The notes: generated by a model from the sequence alone, not told the origin. A stretch of DNA of 64,000 nt from Geobacteraceae bacterium GWC2_55_20 (GCA_001802125.1 MGZK01000004.1:16130-80129); one strand, 5' to 3'; counted from the first letter of the stretch, positions 1 through 10,500 are shown. Program-made: numbers and translations.

Positions 1-755
1 GGCAGCGGAGAGCCCGAATAGCGGCGGGCCTGCGAGCCGCTTACCAGCTGCGCCACATGCAGATGCCCGAGGGCCAGATAGTCGAAGCAGTCCGGAAAGA
101 TGTCGGCCCGCACCTGGCCGAGAGTGCCCACGTACAGTTCCCGTACGCCATCTCCCTCCACGGTACGGCCGCCGCTGGTGAAAAGGTGACCCATGGCGAC
201 GATCGGCAGGTTCCCTCCCAGCCCGGCGCGTCTGGCAACGGCCGCTTCGCCCACCTGCCGGTAATGATCGCGGATGCCCTCCACCAGCTTGCGCCCCTTG
301 TCTTCAAAAGTCTCCCCGGCCTCGGCCCGGCGGATGTCCCGGTCGCGCAGATAGGGAACGGCGCAGACGATCAGCTGCGGCCGGCCCTGGGCATCGTCAA
401 GCAGCACCAGTTCATCCCCGGCCTCGGCCATGCAGCCGACCACGTGGACATTCAGGAAGCGCAGCACCTCGCGGGGAGCGTTCAGGAGCGACGGGGAATC
501 GTGATTGCCGGCAATGACCACCACGTGCCGGCAGCCCGCGCCGGCGCAGCGGCAGAGGAAGCGGTAGTATAGCTCCAGCGCCCGGTTGCTGGGGGTGCCG
601 TTGTCGAAGACATCCCCCGCGATCAGCAGCGCCTCGATCCCCTCGGAGCTGATGCAGTCGATCAGCCAGTCGAGAAAACGCTCGAACTCCTGGTAGCGTT
701 TGCGGCCATACAGCGCCCTGCCGATATGCCAATCCGATGTGTGCAGGATTTTCAT
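1..755 (-). CDS. sbcD: Exonuclease SbcD / Mre11-type metallophosphoesterase, 3' end off window
   Basis: Reverse complement from ATG at 755 reads MKILHTSDWHIGRALYGRKRYQEFERFLDWLIDCISSEGIEALLIAGDVFDNGTPSNRALELYYRFL...VVIAGNHDSP...ALGHLHVAQ. Has DxH, GDVFD, GNHDS and GHLH motifs. Missing from the ORF track because no stop lies in the window. Confidence 0.92.
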   Translation of the reverse strand, partial: MKILHTSDWHIGRALYGRKRYQEFERFLDWLIDCISSEGIEALLIAGDVFDNGTPSNRALELYYRFLCRCAGAGCRHVVVIAGNHDSPSLLNAPREVLRFLNVHVVGCMAEAGDELVLLDDAQGRPQLIVCAVPYLRDRDIRRAEAGETFEDKGRKLVEGIRDHYRQVGEAAVARRAGLGGNLPIVAMGHLFTSGGRTVEGDGVRELYVGTLGQVRADIFPDCFDYLALGHLHVAQLVSGSQARRYSGSPL

Positions 756-960
756 CAGTTTTCTGTTCCTCTGTTGCAACCGTACTTCAAGCAGCGAGTC
801 TCATATAAACTTATTGCAGCGATTTTTGCTCCATTTTTCATATCCGCAAATTTCAGATCATAACCGATTTGTAAATTCATCCGGAATTGCGGTGCAGTAC
901 CGAAGTAACAACAAGCCTTCAAAGGGTTCCGGTTCATCCGACGATTGATCCATATGGTTC

Positions 961-1233
961 TCAGGCGGCGTTTTTCAGTTCCTCCCGAATCACCTGTCGC
1001 AATACTTCCGCGATCGGTTTTTCAGGAACAAGTTGTTTGCGCAGCAGTTCATTCAAAACGGTCTGGTATCCTTTGTTTTCAGCTTCGCCACGGGCTTTAA
1101 GCCACTCCACAACGTCATTATCAAGATAGGTTGTGATGCGGGTTTTACCCTTGGTGTTTTCAGACTGAAGTTTGGCAAGGTGCGGGACATCCTTTGCCCG
1201 TTTGGCATTGCTGAAATCATATTCCTTGCGCAT
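961..1233 (-). CDS. brnA: BrnA-type antitoxin
   Basis: 90 aa: ...KTRITTYLDNDVVEWLKARGEAENKGYQTVLNELLRKQL (RHH-like), directly downstream of and overlapping a BrnT-like gene. Confidence 0.85.
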   Translation of the reverse strand: MRKEYDFSNAKRAKDVPHLAKLQSENTKGKTRITTYLDNDVVEWLKARGEAENKGYQTVLNELLRKQLVPEKPIAEVLRQVIREELKNAA

Positions 1234-1492
1234 AGCTGGCTTCCTCTCTGCCTGTTGGTTTACGGGCCGATATAATTCGGATGGTCACTTCGTCCGGCAA
1301 GGCATAACAGACTGTGATGAGACGGATGCTGTTACTCATGCCGATCATAATGAAGCGCTGTTCTCCTTGCGCGTTCGGGTCCTCATCAACAAGCGCCATT
1401 GGGTCAAGGAGGCAAGTAGCCGCCTCGTCAAAGGTAACCCGGTGTTTTTTGAAATTGCTTACGGCTTTGTTGTTATCCCAGATGATCTTCAT
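1217..1492 (-). CDS. brnT: BrnT-type toxin (RNase-like)
   Basis: 91 aa: MKIIWDNNKAVSNFKKHRVTFDEAATCLLDPMALVDEDPNAQGEQRFIMIGMSNSIRLITVCYALPDEVTIRIISARKPTGREEASYAQ; typical BrnT W-D-x-N-K, KH-x-V-x-F-E/DEA and R-I-I-S-A-R-K motifs. Confidence 0.88.
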   Translation of the reverse strand: MKIIWDNNKAVSNFKKHRVTFDEAATCLLDPMALVDEDPNAQGEQRFIMIGMSNSIRLITVCYALPDEVTIRIISARKPTGREEASYAQGI

Positions 1493-1497
1493 AATTA

Positions 1498-1527
1498 TTT
1501 ATACATACCTTATACATATACAGTCAA
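1498..1527 (-). promoter_or_regulatory. Candidate brnTA promoter (TTGACT-18-TATAAA) with ATACATA direct repeats
   Basis: Minus strand: TTGACT gtatatgtataaggtatg TATAAA taattATG. The -10 lies about 5 nt from the brnT ATG. Confidence 0.45.
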
Positions 1528-1563
1528 ATACAAATCGCGGCTATCACTGATATTAAGCAATAA

Positions 1564-2604
1564 AGCAAGCCTGAACACCCCAAATATGTTTTTTTCTATT
1601 TACTCTCTGAAAGGCAGACCTTTATTGAACTTGGTCAAGGGGGAGCACAACCTAATATCAGTCAGGAAATAGTCAGAAAACATCCAGTCCCTCTCCCTCC
1701 CCTCAACGAACAACGCCGCATTGTGGCCAAGCTTGAAGAAGTGCTGGCAAAGGTGGACGCCAGTCTGAAGCGACTGGCAAAGATTCCGGTCATCCTCAAG
1801 CGTTTCCGTCAGGCCGTGCTGACTGCTGCCTGCTCCGGGCGGCTGACGGCGGATTGGCGGGAGGAACGTGGCATTGGAGAAGGTGAGGAGTTGCCGGAAG
1901 GGTGGAACTGGATTCTATTGGATGATGTTTTACCGAAAGGTGGAATATTTGACGGTCCATTTGGATCAAATCTCAAATCTTCTGATTACACTGACACAGG
2001 TGTTCAAGTCATTCGTTTGGAGAATGTTGGACATTTGAGATTCAATTTTGAGAAAGAGACTTTCGTCAGTTTACAAAAATATGAAACCCTCAGAAGGCAT
2101 ACTGTCGGCGGAAATGACATCATTTTTGCCTCATTTATTTCTGAAGAGGTTCGTGCCTGTTTACTTCCCAAATTGGCGACCAAATCAATAGCCAAAGCAG
2201 ATTGTTTCTGTCTGCGTCCAAATAACAATATTGACAGGCAATATCTTGTTTATCAGCTTGTTACCCAAGAATCTTACAATCATCTTGTTGAGCAAATACA
2301 TGGAGTCACACGCCCCAGAATTAACACAACTCAGCTCCGGAAATTACCAGTAAGGTTTTGCTCTCTCCCCGAACAACAAGAAATCGTCCGTCGCGTCGAA
2401 TCCTTCTTCTCCCTCAGCGACCAGCTCGAAACCCGCTACATAAAGGCAAAAACCCACATAGACAAGCTCACCCAATCCATCCTGTCCAAGGCATTTCGGG
2501 GCGAACTGGTGCCGCAGGATCCGAACGACGAACCGGCCTCGGTACTGTTGGAGCGAATCCGAAGCCAGGAAAAACCCATCGCCTCCGTTCGAAGGAATAA
2601 GTAG
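1564..2604 (+). pseudogene. hsdS: Type I restriction specificity subunit HsdS, 5'-truncated remnant
   Basis: In-frame translation from 1564 (SKPEHPKYVFFYLLSERQTFIELGQGGAQPNISQEIVRKHPVPLPPLNEQRRIVAKLEEVLAKVDASLKRLAKIPVILKRFRQAVLTAACSGRLTADWRE...) is the end of TRD1, the conserved helix and a complete TRD2. TAA at 1561-1563; no N-terminal TRD1 and no hsdM/hsdR in the window. Confidence 0.85.
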
Positions 2605-3601
2605 TGGACACCCTCTACCGCCATTGGCTGATTTGATTCTGCGTATGATCCCCCGTCGGGTACGTATTTCGACAACTGAAATTCGTGAGCGCCTGAAGTC
2701 CGAGTATGGCATCGAAACCACTCTACGTACCGTTCAACGAGACCTGATCACATTGGAGGCGAGCGAGTTTCCCCTTGAATGCGATGATAATCGACCTGCG
2801 GGATGGTGTTGGCGTAAGGACGCAACCGCCTTTGATATCCCCAATATGGACCCGGTTACTGCTCTAACCTTCAAACTGGCAGAAAAACATATTACCAGAA
2901 TGATGCCTCATGGAGTAATTAGCGCTCTTAAACCATATATCAAAGCCGCTGATGAACGTCTAAAACTGACAAAAGAATCAACCCTGTCACGCTGGCCTGA
3001 TAAGATAAGGGTTGTTACCCGCAACCTGGCCATGATACCGCCTGTAGTGACTGAAGATGTCACCGATTCCGTCTATTCGGCATTGCTGGAGGAGCGACGA
3101 TTCAAAGCCGATTACCGTACAATGACCGGCAGAAAGAAGACATACGAAGTAAACCCATTGGGTATGGCGTTTGTAGATGGCCTGACATACCTGATTGCAT
3201 CGTTGAATGAGCATCAAGATCCGGTGTTGTTGCTACTCCATCGTATCCTGAAGATAGAGTTGCTGAATAAACCCGTATCAGTGCCAGCTGACTTTGATCT
3301 TGACGCTTACATAGCAAGAGAGTTGACTTTCCCGGTAGGCGGGCCAATACGCCTTGTGATTAAGTTTGGAAATAAGGAAGACATAATAAGGCTGGAGGAA
3401 GCTCCCATTTCTGTAGATCAGAAAATTACCTTACGGGAAGATGGTGCATTTGAATTGACCGCCACCGTTGAAGATACATTACAGCTCCATTGGTGGCTGC
3501 GGGGATATGGGGAACGGGTAGAAGTTGTTGCGCCAAAGGGGTTGAGGCACAAATTTGTAGAAATTGCTGCACAGATGTCCACAATGTATATGGCGAAATA
3601 A
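2604..3601 (+). pseudogene. WYL-domain HTH transcriptional regulator with apparent N-terminal frameshift (ORF-track version 2624..3601)
   Basis: HTH (STTEIRERLKSEYGIETTLRTVQRDLITLEA) plus a WYL-family C-terminal half. GTG at 2604 gives VDTLYRHWLI* then +2 to LILRMIPRRVRIST; TGATT duplicated at 2629-2638. Confidence 0.7.
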
Positions 3602-3647
3602 TATCTTTTGAAAACCGTTGCCGGTCAAGTAGTTGCCGGCATAATTG

Positions 3648-4427
3648 TCACATCAGCAGTCTGGTCAAAAAATAATCGGCGATCAGGATCAGCATGAATG
3701 AGAGCACCACCGAGCGGGTGGTGGAGATGCCGATGCCCCTGGCCCCGCCGGAGGTGTTGAAGCCGACGTAGCAGGAGATCAGCGAGATTATGCCGCCGAA
3801 GACGAAAGACTTGGTCAGGCCGATCACGATCTCGGCCGGCTTGAGCGCTATTCGCAGCGAATCCACATAGGTGCCGTAGGATATGAACAGGCGCGGGTGC
3901 AGGTGACTGATAATCGCGCCGCCGGCGATGCCGACGCAGTCGGCGTAAACCGTCAGGATCGGGACGCAGATCAGTCCGGCGATTAGGCGTGGCATGGCCA
4001 GGTAGCGCACCGGATCGATGTCCAGGGTCTTGAGCGCGTCGATCTCCTCGTAAACCTTCATCACGCCGATTTCGGCCGCCATGGCGCTGCCGGCGCGTCC
4101 GGCCACCAGGAAACTGGTCATCACCGGTCCCAGCTCCCGCACCATCGAAAAACCGACGACACTGCCGATGATATCCTGCGTGCCGTATTTGGCCAGCTCA
4201 ATGCCGGTCTGCAGCGCCAGCACCATGCCGACGAAGAAGGCCATCACCGAGGCCACCGGCACGGTTTCATAGCCGATAATCGCGGCCTGGGCAAAGATCG
4301 CCGGCAGGTTGCGGGGGATCTCGCGGCAGGAGACAACCGTGCGCCACAGCAGCGTCAGCACTTCTCCGATGATCCGCAGACCGTATATCAACCTGTTGCC
4401 GATGAATTCCAGCGGTGTCGCAATCAT
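3648..4427 (-). CDS. mlaE: MlaE family ABC transporter permease
   Basis: 259 aa with MlaE signatures (ELGPVMTSFLVAGRAGSAMAAEIGVMKVYEEIDALKTLDIDPVRYLAMPRLIAG). Confidence 0.93.
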   Translation of the reverse strand: MIATPLEFIGNRLIYGLRIIGEVLTLLWRTVVSCREIPRNLPAIFAQAAIIGYETVPVASVMAFFVGMVLALQTGIELAKYGTQDIIGSVVGFSMVRELGPVMTSFLVAGRAGSAMAAEIGVMKVYEEIDALKTLDIDPVRYLAMPRLIAGLICVPILTVYADCVGIAGGAIISHLHPRLFISYGTYVDSLRIALKPAEIVIGLTKSFVFGGIISLISCYVGFNTSGGARGIGISTTRSVVLSFMLILIADYFLTRLLM

Positions 4428-4470
4428 ATTATTTCTTTCCTGCCCCCGCTAAACGGGAATGCACTTTGAT

Positions 4471-5778
4471 TCACTGCTCGCCCGCCACACCCGATGCCCA
4501 CTCGTAGTTGACTCGCGCCACGCGGTAGTCGCGCTGCGCCCGGGCCAGATTGCTCCTGGCCTGGAGCAGGTTCAGCTGCGCATCCTCAACCTCCAGCCGG
4601 ATCTTGACACCATACTCATACCCTTTTTCCGCCATCTGCACAAGCCGTTCCGCCTGCCGGACCGTTCCGGAGACCGCTTCGTAGACCTCGGCGGCCTCGC
4701 GCAGCGCGTAAGCGGCCTCGCGTACCTCCAGCGCGATCGAATCCAGCAGCCTGGTTTCCTCGATCTGCCTGGTGCGCAGATCGCTCCTGGCCTGGGCAAC
4801 TTTTCCGCTGCTCCTGAAGCCGTCAAAGAAGGGGAAGGACAGGTAGACCCCCACGCTCCAGGCGGCGCCGTCGGCAGTCCGGTTCGGACCCGGTTCATCC
4901 AGGCTGGTCCAGTGCCAGCCGCCACCTCCCTTCAGGTCCAGCCGTGGTTTGTTCTCGGCGTTGGCAATGGTTACCAGTTCTTCATAGACACCGATTCGCA
5001 GCCGCAGATCTGCCAGTTCCGGGCGCTGCTTGCCGGCGGAGAGCAGCGCCTGCTCGTAGGTTTCGGGCGTCGGCCGATCGGCCGACGGCATCTCCAGGGA
5101 ACCCACCACATCCACCTCTTCCGGTCCCAGCGCCAGCAGGAAACGCAGCCGTTCGCGTGCGATGCGGATGGCGTTGTCGCTGCGGATGACTTCGGGACGG
5201 GCGTTTTCCGTCGCCACTTCGGCCGCCAGCACGTCATAGTCGGTGGCCACACCGGCCGCATATTTGCGCCTGGCTTCGTCCAGATGGCGGACTTTCTGGG
5301 ATTGATTTTCCAAAGCCAGGTTGTGCAGTTCACGCGCCAGCAGGATGTCGTAATAGCCGGCCGAAACGTCCCGATAGGCGGCCTGGCGGTAGAGCCGCAG
5401 CTGCTGGTCGGCGGTTTTAAGGCCGTACTCGGCGGCCCGGATCGCGGCGTTGATCTTGCCCCAGGTGTAGAGCGGCTGTGAAAGCGTCAGATCGATCAGG
5501 CCGTTGTACTGGCGCGGGGCGATGCCCATCAGCGCCTGCTGGCTCTGATCCCGGGAAATCCCGGCCGAACCGTTCAGGGAGAGCTGCGGCAGTGCCGCCG
5601 AGCGCTCTTCCACGTATTTGCCCTGGACGTACTTGGCATATTCACGGGCCTTTTCGATGTCGCGATTTTTCTCCATCGCCAGCGACAGGGCCTGCTCCAG
5701 GGTCAGCGTGCGCGCCTCGCTCCGGCAAAGCGGCAGCAGCGTCAACCCGAAAACGGCAATTACTATCAACAATCTCAT
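4471..5778 (-). CDS. TolC family outer membrane efflux protein
   Basis: MRLLIVIAVFGLTLLPLCRSEARTLTLEQALSLAMEKNRDIEKAREY...; signal peptide and OEP repeats. Start trimmed from 5841 to 5778. Confidence 0.9.
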   Translation of the reverse strand: MRLLIVIAVFGLTLLPLCRSEARTLTLEQALSLAMEKNRDIEKAREYAKYVQGKYVEERSAALPQLSLNGSAGISRDQSQQALMGIAPRQYNGLIDLTLSQPLYTWGKINAAIRAAEYGLKTADQQLRLYRQAAYRDVSAGYYDILLARELHNLALENQSQKVRHLDEARRKYAAGVATDYDVLAAEVATENARPEVIRSDNAIRIARERLRFLLALGPEEVDVVGSLEMPSADRPTPETYEQALLSAGKQRPELADLRLRIGVYEELVTIANAENKPRLDLKGGGGWHWTSLDEPGPNRTADGAAWSVGVYLSFPFFDGFRSSGKVAQARSDLRTRQIEETRLLDSIALEVREAAYALREAAEVYEAVSGTVRQAERLVQMAEKGYEYGVKIRLEVEDAQLNLLQARSNLARAQRDYRVARVNYEWASGVAGEQ

Positions 5779-7538
5779 TTTAATGGTTCTCCTTGTACAA
5801 GCACGGCCCGGCGCCGGCCGCGCACCGAGTTGACCAGCCACAGTTCATCGGCCCGTTGCAGATCTTCGGGATACAGCAGCTTCTCCGTAATTTCTCCCCG
5901 CTCCAGCAGCTCTTCCCGCAACACTCCCGGCAGCAGACCGCTGTTGAGCGGCGGGGTCAGCCAGCGGCCGTCCTGCTTTATCACCAGCGTATGGTAACTT
6001 CCCTCGGTCACTTCGCCGCGCTCATTCAGAAACAGCACTTCGTCACAATCGCTGCGGGCCGCGCGGGCTTGATCCAGCAGTTCGCGGCGGGTGGTCTTGT
6101 GATAGCGGAACGGGTCTTGCGAATCGACCGTCAGCGGGCTGATGGCCAGACGCAAACTGGATGCGTCCTCTTGCAGAGCTTCGGATGAAATCCGCAGCGT
6201 GCCGTCCGCCGCCAGCAGCAGACGGAGCTTGCAGAGGCCCGAAGTTTCGCCGGCATGCTGCAGCAGCAGTTGGCGCGCCTTCTCCGGATCGAAAATGAAT
6301 CCGAAATATTCAGCCGATGCCGCCAGGCGCGCCAGATGACGCTCCAGCAGCGTACAGGCGCCGTCCTGGCAGCGCAGCGACTCGATCAGCTGGAAATCCT
6401 GGTCTTTGGTGTTGACGAAGGCACCCTTGTTCAGGCATTCGGCCAATTCGTGCCGGGGCTGCGAATCCCAGGTGATGCCGCTCCCCACCCCCAGCGACAG
6501 CCTTCTATTGTGACGGTCCAGCAAAAGGGTGCGGATCGCAACCGAGAAGAGCGCCTCGCCTCCCGGCGCAATGCAGCCGATCGCGCCGCAGTAGACTCCA
6601 CGCGGCACCCCTTCCAGGCCGGCGATGATCTCCATGCTGCGCCGTTTGGGCGCTCCGGTGATCGAGCCGCAGGGGAACAGGGCTCGCAGGATGTCCGTCA
6701 ACCGGGTCGCTTGCCTGAGCCGGGCGGAAACCGTGGAGGTCATCTGGTGCAGGCTGGGGTAGGTCTCGATATCGAAGAGCGACTCCACCGCGACCGAGCC
6801 GGTCTCGGCCACGATGCCCAGGTCGTTGCGCAGCAGATCGACGATCATCAGGTTTTCGGCCCGTTCCTTGGGATTTTCCCGCAACCGCCGGACGGCCTCG
6901 CTATCCTCGACCGCTGTTCTGCCGCGTGGGGCGGTTCCCTTCATCGGGCGGGTCGTGATTTTTCCATCTTTGAGGGAGAAGAACAGCTCCGGCGAGGCCG
7001 AGACAACAGTGAAACGCCCGCTGTCGATGTATGCGCAGAACGGCGCCCGCTGACCGCGCCCGATGCGGGCGTACAGTGCCAGCGGGTCGCCGCTGAAATC
7101 TCCCTGCAACTGGAAGGTGTGATTGACCTGGTAGCAGTCGCCGGCGGCGATGTAGTCACGGATTCGCTCGATATCGGCGGCGTAACGCTCCGCTTCCGGC
7201 GCTTGCCCCAGCGCTGTTTCGGAAGTGTCCGCCTGCGGCAGTCCGTCGCCGGAGGGTACGGACTGCCTTTCGCGGAAGATGGCGAACCAGACCAGTGGCA
7301 ACCCCTCCATGGGCGGCCTGGAGGGGAGATCCGGGTTGAGCGCCGCGGCAGCTTCGTAACAGATGAAACCTGCCGCATACATGCCAGCATCCGTGGCCGC
7401 CTGCAGCGCGTCCATCGCCTCGGCGAGCCGGTCCGGGGTGCTTGCCTCGACGGTTCCGGTGTATCCGCTGAAGCGCCAGGACGAGCCGAACCCGTGGCCG
7501 CCGAAGGAATCCAGCAATACCAGGGGAGTATCAGGCAT
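5775..7538 (-). CDS. pabB: Fused aminodeoxychorismate synthase component I / aminodeoxychorismate lyase (PabB-PabC)
   Basis: Chorismate-binding domain (GSITGAPKRRSMEIIAGLEGVPRGVYCGAIG) followed by aminotransferase class IV domain (DEVLFLNERGEVTEGSYHTLVIKQDGRWLTPPLNSGLLPGVLREELLERGEI). Confidence 0.92.
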   Translation of the reverse strand: MPDTPLVLLDSFGGHGFGSSWRFSGYTGTVEASTPDRLAEAMDALQAATDAGMYAAGFICYEAAAALNPDLPSRPPMEGLPLVWFAIFRERQSVPSGDGLPQADTSETALGQAPEAERYAADIERIRDYIAAGDCYQVNHTFQLQGDFSGDPLALYARIGRGQRAPFCAYIDSGRFTVVSASPELFFSLKDGKITTRPMKGTAPRGRTAVEDSEAVRRLRENPKERAENLMIVDLLRNDLGIVAETGSVAVESLFDIETYPSLHQMTSTVSARLRQATRLTDILRALFPCGSITGAPKRRSMEIIAGLEGVPRGVYCGAIGCIAPGGEALFSVAIRTLLLDRHNRRLSLGVGSGITWDSQPRHELAECLNKGAFVNTKDQDFQLIESLRCQDGACTLLERHLARLAASAEYFGFIFDPEKARQLLLQHAGETSGLCKLRLLLAADGTLRISSEALQEDASSLRLAISPLTVDSQDPFRYHKTTRRELLDQARAARSDCDEVLFLNERGEVTEGSYHTLVIKQDGRWLTPPLNSGLLPGVLREELLERGEITEKLLYPEDLQRADELWLVNSVRGRRRAVLVQGEPLK

Positions 7539-10500
7539 GCTTGCCTTTCCACTTCCGTTTCAGCCAGTTCCCCAGGTCGTCCATCAGCGTGTACATGACC
7601 GGCACCACCAGCAGGGTCAGCAGGGTCGAGGTCAACAGGCCCCCTACCACCGCCCGGGCCATGGGGGCGCGCATCTCGGCGCCGGCGCCGATGGCCAGGA
7701 AGAGCGGCAGCATGCCGAAGATCATCGCCAGCGTCGTCATGATGATCGGCCTCAACCGGGTGCGTCCAGCCTCGATCACCGCCTCGCGGCGCGGCTTGCC
7801 GTCCCGGCGCTGCAGCACTTTGGCGTAATCCACCAACAGGATCGCATTCTTGGTTACCAGCCCCATCAGCATGATCAGGCCGATCAGCGACATGATGTTG
7901 ACCGTGTCGCCGGTCAGTTTGAGCATGCCGGCCATGCCGACGATCGAGAGCGGCAGCGAAAGCATGATAGCGAAAGGCTCGAAGAACGATTCGAACTGGG
8001 CCGCCAGGATCAGGAAGACGAACACCACCGCCAGCAGCAGCGATTCGCCCATGTAGCCGAAAGACTCGGCCATGTCCTCCGCTTCTCCGGACAGGTCGAT
8101 CGAGTAGCCGGGCGGCATGTTGATCTTTTTGGCAGCGGCCTCCACATGCTTGACGGCGGTGCCGATCGGCAGGTCGTCCAGATTGGCCGACACCGTGATC
8201 TGGCGGGCCAGGTCGCGGCGGTTGATCTCGGTCGGGCTGGCGGCCACCACCGTGCTGACCAGGCTGGCCAGCGGCACCAGCTTGACGCCGCCGCTGTCGT
8301 CCGCGACCGAGATCTTCAGGTCGGCCACCTGGGCCGGATTCTGGCGCATCCTCTCCGGCAGGCGCACGCGGACATCCACGGCATCGCCATCCTCATCCTC
8401 GTAGGTGCTGATGGCTTCGCCCCCCACCAGACGCCCCAGTGAGCCGACTATGTCGTTGGTGGTCACGCCGGCCGAGAGAGCCTTTTCCCGGTCCACCCGC
8501 AGCCGGTATTCGGGAATGTCATGCTCCAGCGTCACCGCCAGATCGACGATTCCGGGCGTCTTGTACAACTCTTCCTTCAACTTCTGTCCCAGTATTTTCA
8601 ACGTGTTGAGGTCATCGCCCTTCAGGTTGACGTTGAGCGGTTTCTGCGCCCCGCCGATCTGCCCGACCTCCTCGATCGAGAAGGTTATGCCGGCAATGCC
8701 GCGGAATCTCTCACGCACAACCCTCTGCAGCTCAAACTGGTTCCGTTTGCGTTCGTTGCGCTCCCTGAGCTTCAGGTAAAGCAGCCCGTCCCGCACGGTG
8801 CCGTTGTCTCCGGCACCGATCGTGGCGTAGGTATGGTCGATCTCCGGGATGTCTTTCAGGGCTGCCAGGATTGCGTTCAGCCTGTTCTCGGTTTCGGCCA
8901 TGCTGGCGTCCGGGGCTGTCTTGAAGGAGACCTGGAACTCGCCCTTGTCGTAGAGCGCCATGAAGGAGGATTCCAGGGTGCTGAAGAGCACGAGGCCGGC
9001 CACGAAGGATGCCAGCGCCAGTGCCATCACCGACTTGCGGTGGTCCAGAGCCCAGCCGATGGCAAAGCGGTACTTGTCGGCGGTGACATCGAACCATTGG
9101 TTGAAGCGTTCCAGCAGCCTGGCGATACCTTTGCGCTGCCCCTTCAAATGGATCGACGGGTCGTTCCAGCGCGATGAAAGCATCGGATCCAGCGTGAAGG
9201 AGACGAACAGCGAGACCAGCACGGCAAAGGCTACGCTGATGCCGAACTGGTAGAAGAAACGCCCGACGATGCCCTTCATGAAGGCCACCGGGATAAAGAC
9301 CGCGATGATCGACATCGAGGTGGCGAAGACCGCCAGGCCGATCTCGGAGGTGCCGAAGCGCGCGGCCTCCATGTGGTCCTTGCCCATTTCCAGGTGGCGC
9401 ACGATGTTTTCGCGCACTACAATCGCGTCGTCGATCAGCATGCCGATCGCCAGCGAGAGCGCCATCAGAGTCATCACGTTCAGGGTCATGCCCAGGGCGT
9501 ACATGATGATGTAGGCCGAGATGACCGAGATCGGCAGCGTCACGCCGGTGATCACCGTGGAGCGCCAGGAATTGATGAAACAGAACACGATCAGCACGGT
9601 CAGGATGCCGCCGATGATCAGCGTGTCCTTGACGTCGGTCAGCGAGTCGCGGGTCATGATCGTGCCGTCGCGCACCATGGTCAGGGTCACGCCCGGCGGC
9701 AGTTCCTTCTGCACCTTGAGCATGGTCTTTTTGACGTTGTCAACCAGCTCGACCTCGTTGCCGCCCGACTGTTTGTATATATCCAGGCCGATGGCCGGTT
9801 GGCCGTTGACCAGTGCCAGCTTGCGTTTTTCCTCGGTGCTGTCGGAAACCGTGGCCACCTCTCCCAGCGGTATCGCCCTGTCGCCCCGTTTGGCGATGGC
9901 CATGCCGCGATATCCTTCGGCGCGGTCCGGCTTGCCGTCGATCCGCATCGGATACTCGGAAGTTCCCTTGGTCAGACGTCCCAGCGGAGTGTTGGTGTTT
10001 TCGGACCTGATGCCGGCCACGACCTCGTTGACCCCCAGCCCCAGGCTGTCCAGGCGCACCGGGTCCAGCTCCACCCTGATCTCGCGCTTGCGGCCGCCGA
10101 CCATGTCAACCTTGCCGACTCCGGCCACGCTTTCGAAGCGTTTCTTGATTTTCTTGTCCACCAGAATCGTCAGGTCACGGGGGGAGAGGGTGTCGGACTG
10201 TACCGCCAGGGCCGCCACCGGCGCGGCGTTGAAGTCCAGTTTCTGGATGATCGGCTCATCGATCCCCTCCGGCAGGTTGCCCCTGATCGAACTGATCTTG
10301 GCGCGCACCTCCTGGGCGCAGTCGTTGACCCGCTGTTCCAGCTGGAACTGGACCATGACCGTGGAAACCCCTTCGCGGGAGGTGGAGAAGACATGCTTGA
10401 CCCCGGCGATCTGGTTGACCGATTCCTCGATGCGCTTGGATACCTCGCGCTCCACGGTTTCGGGCGAGGCGCCGGAAAAAGTCGTTACGATCGAGATCAG

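Noticed and set aside
41-732. Track ORFs 41..307 (-), 57..572 (+), 412..732 (-)
   Set aside because: All are alternative frames of the sbcD coding region, which reads cleanly in another minus-strand frame from 755.
4459-5481. 340-aa plus-strand ORF over tolC-like gene
   Set aside because: Antisense shadow; TolC family protein on the other strand is well supported.
6255-7598. 447-aa plus-strand ORF (and 6814, 7363 ORFs)
   Set aside because: Antisense shadows of pabBC and the RND pump in GC-rich sequence; low-complexity Arg/Gln/His composition and no recognisable family.
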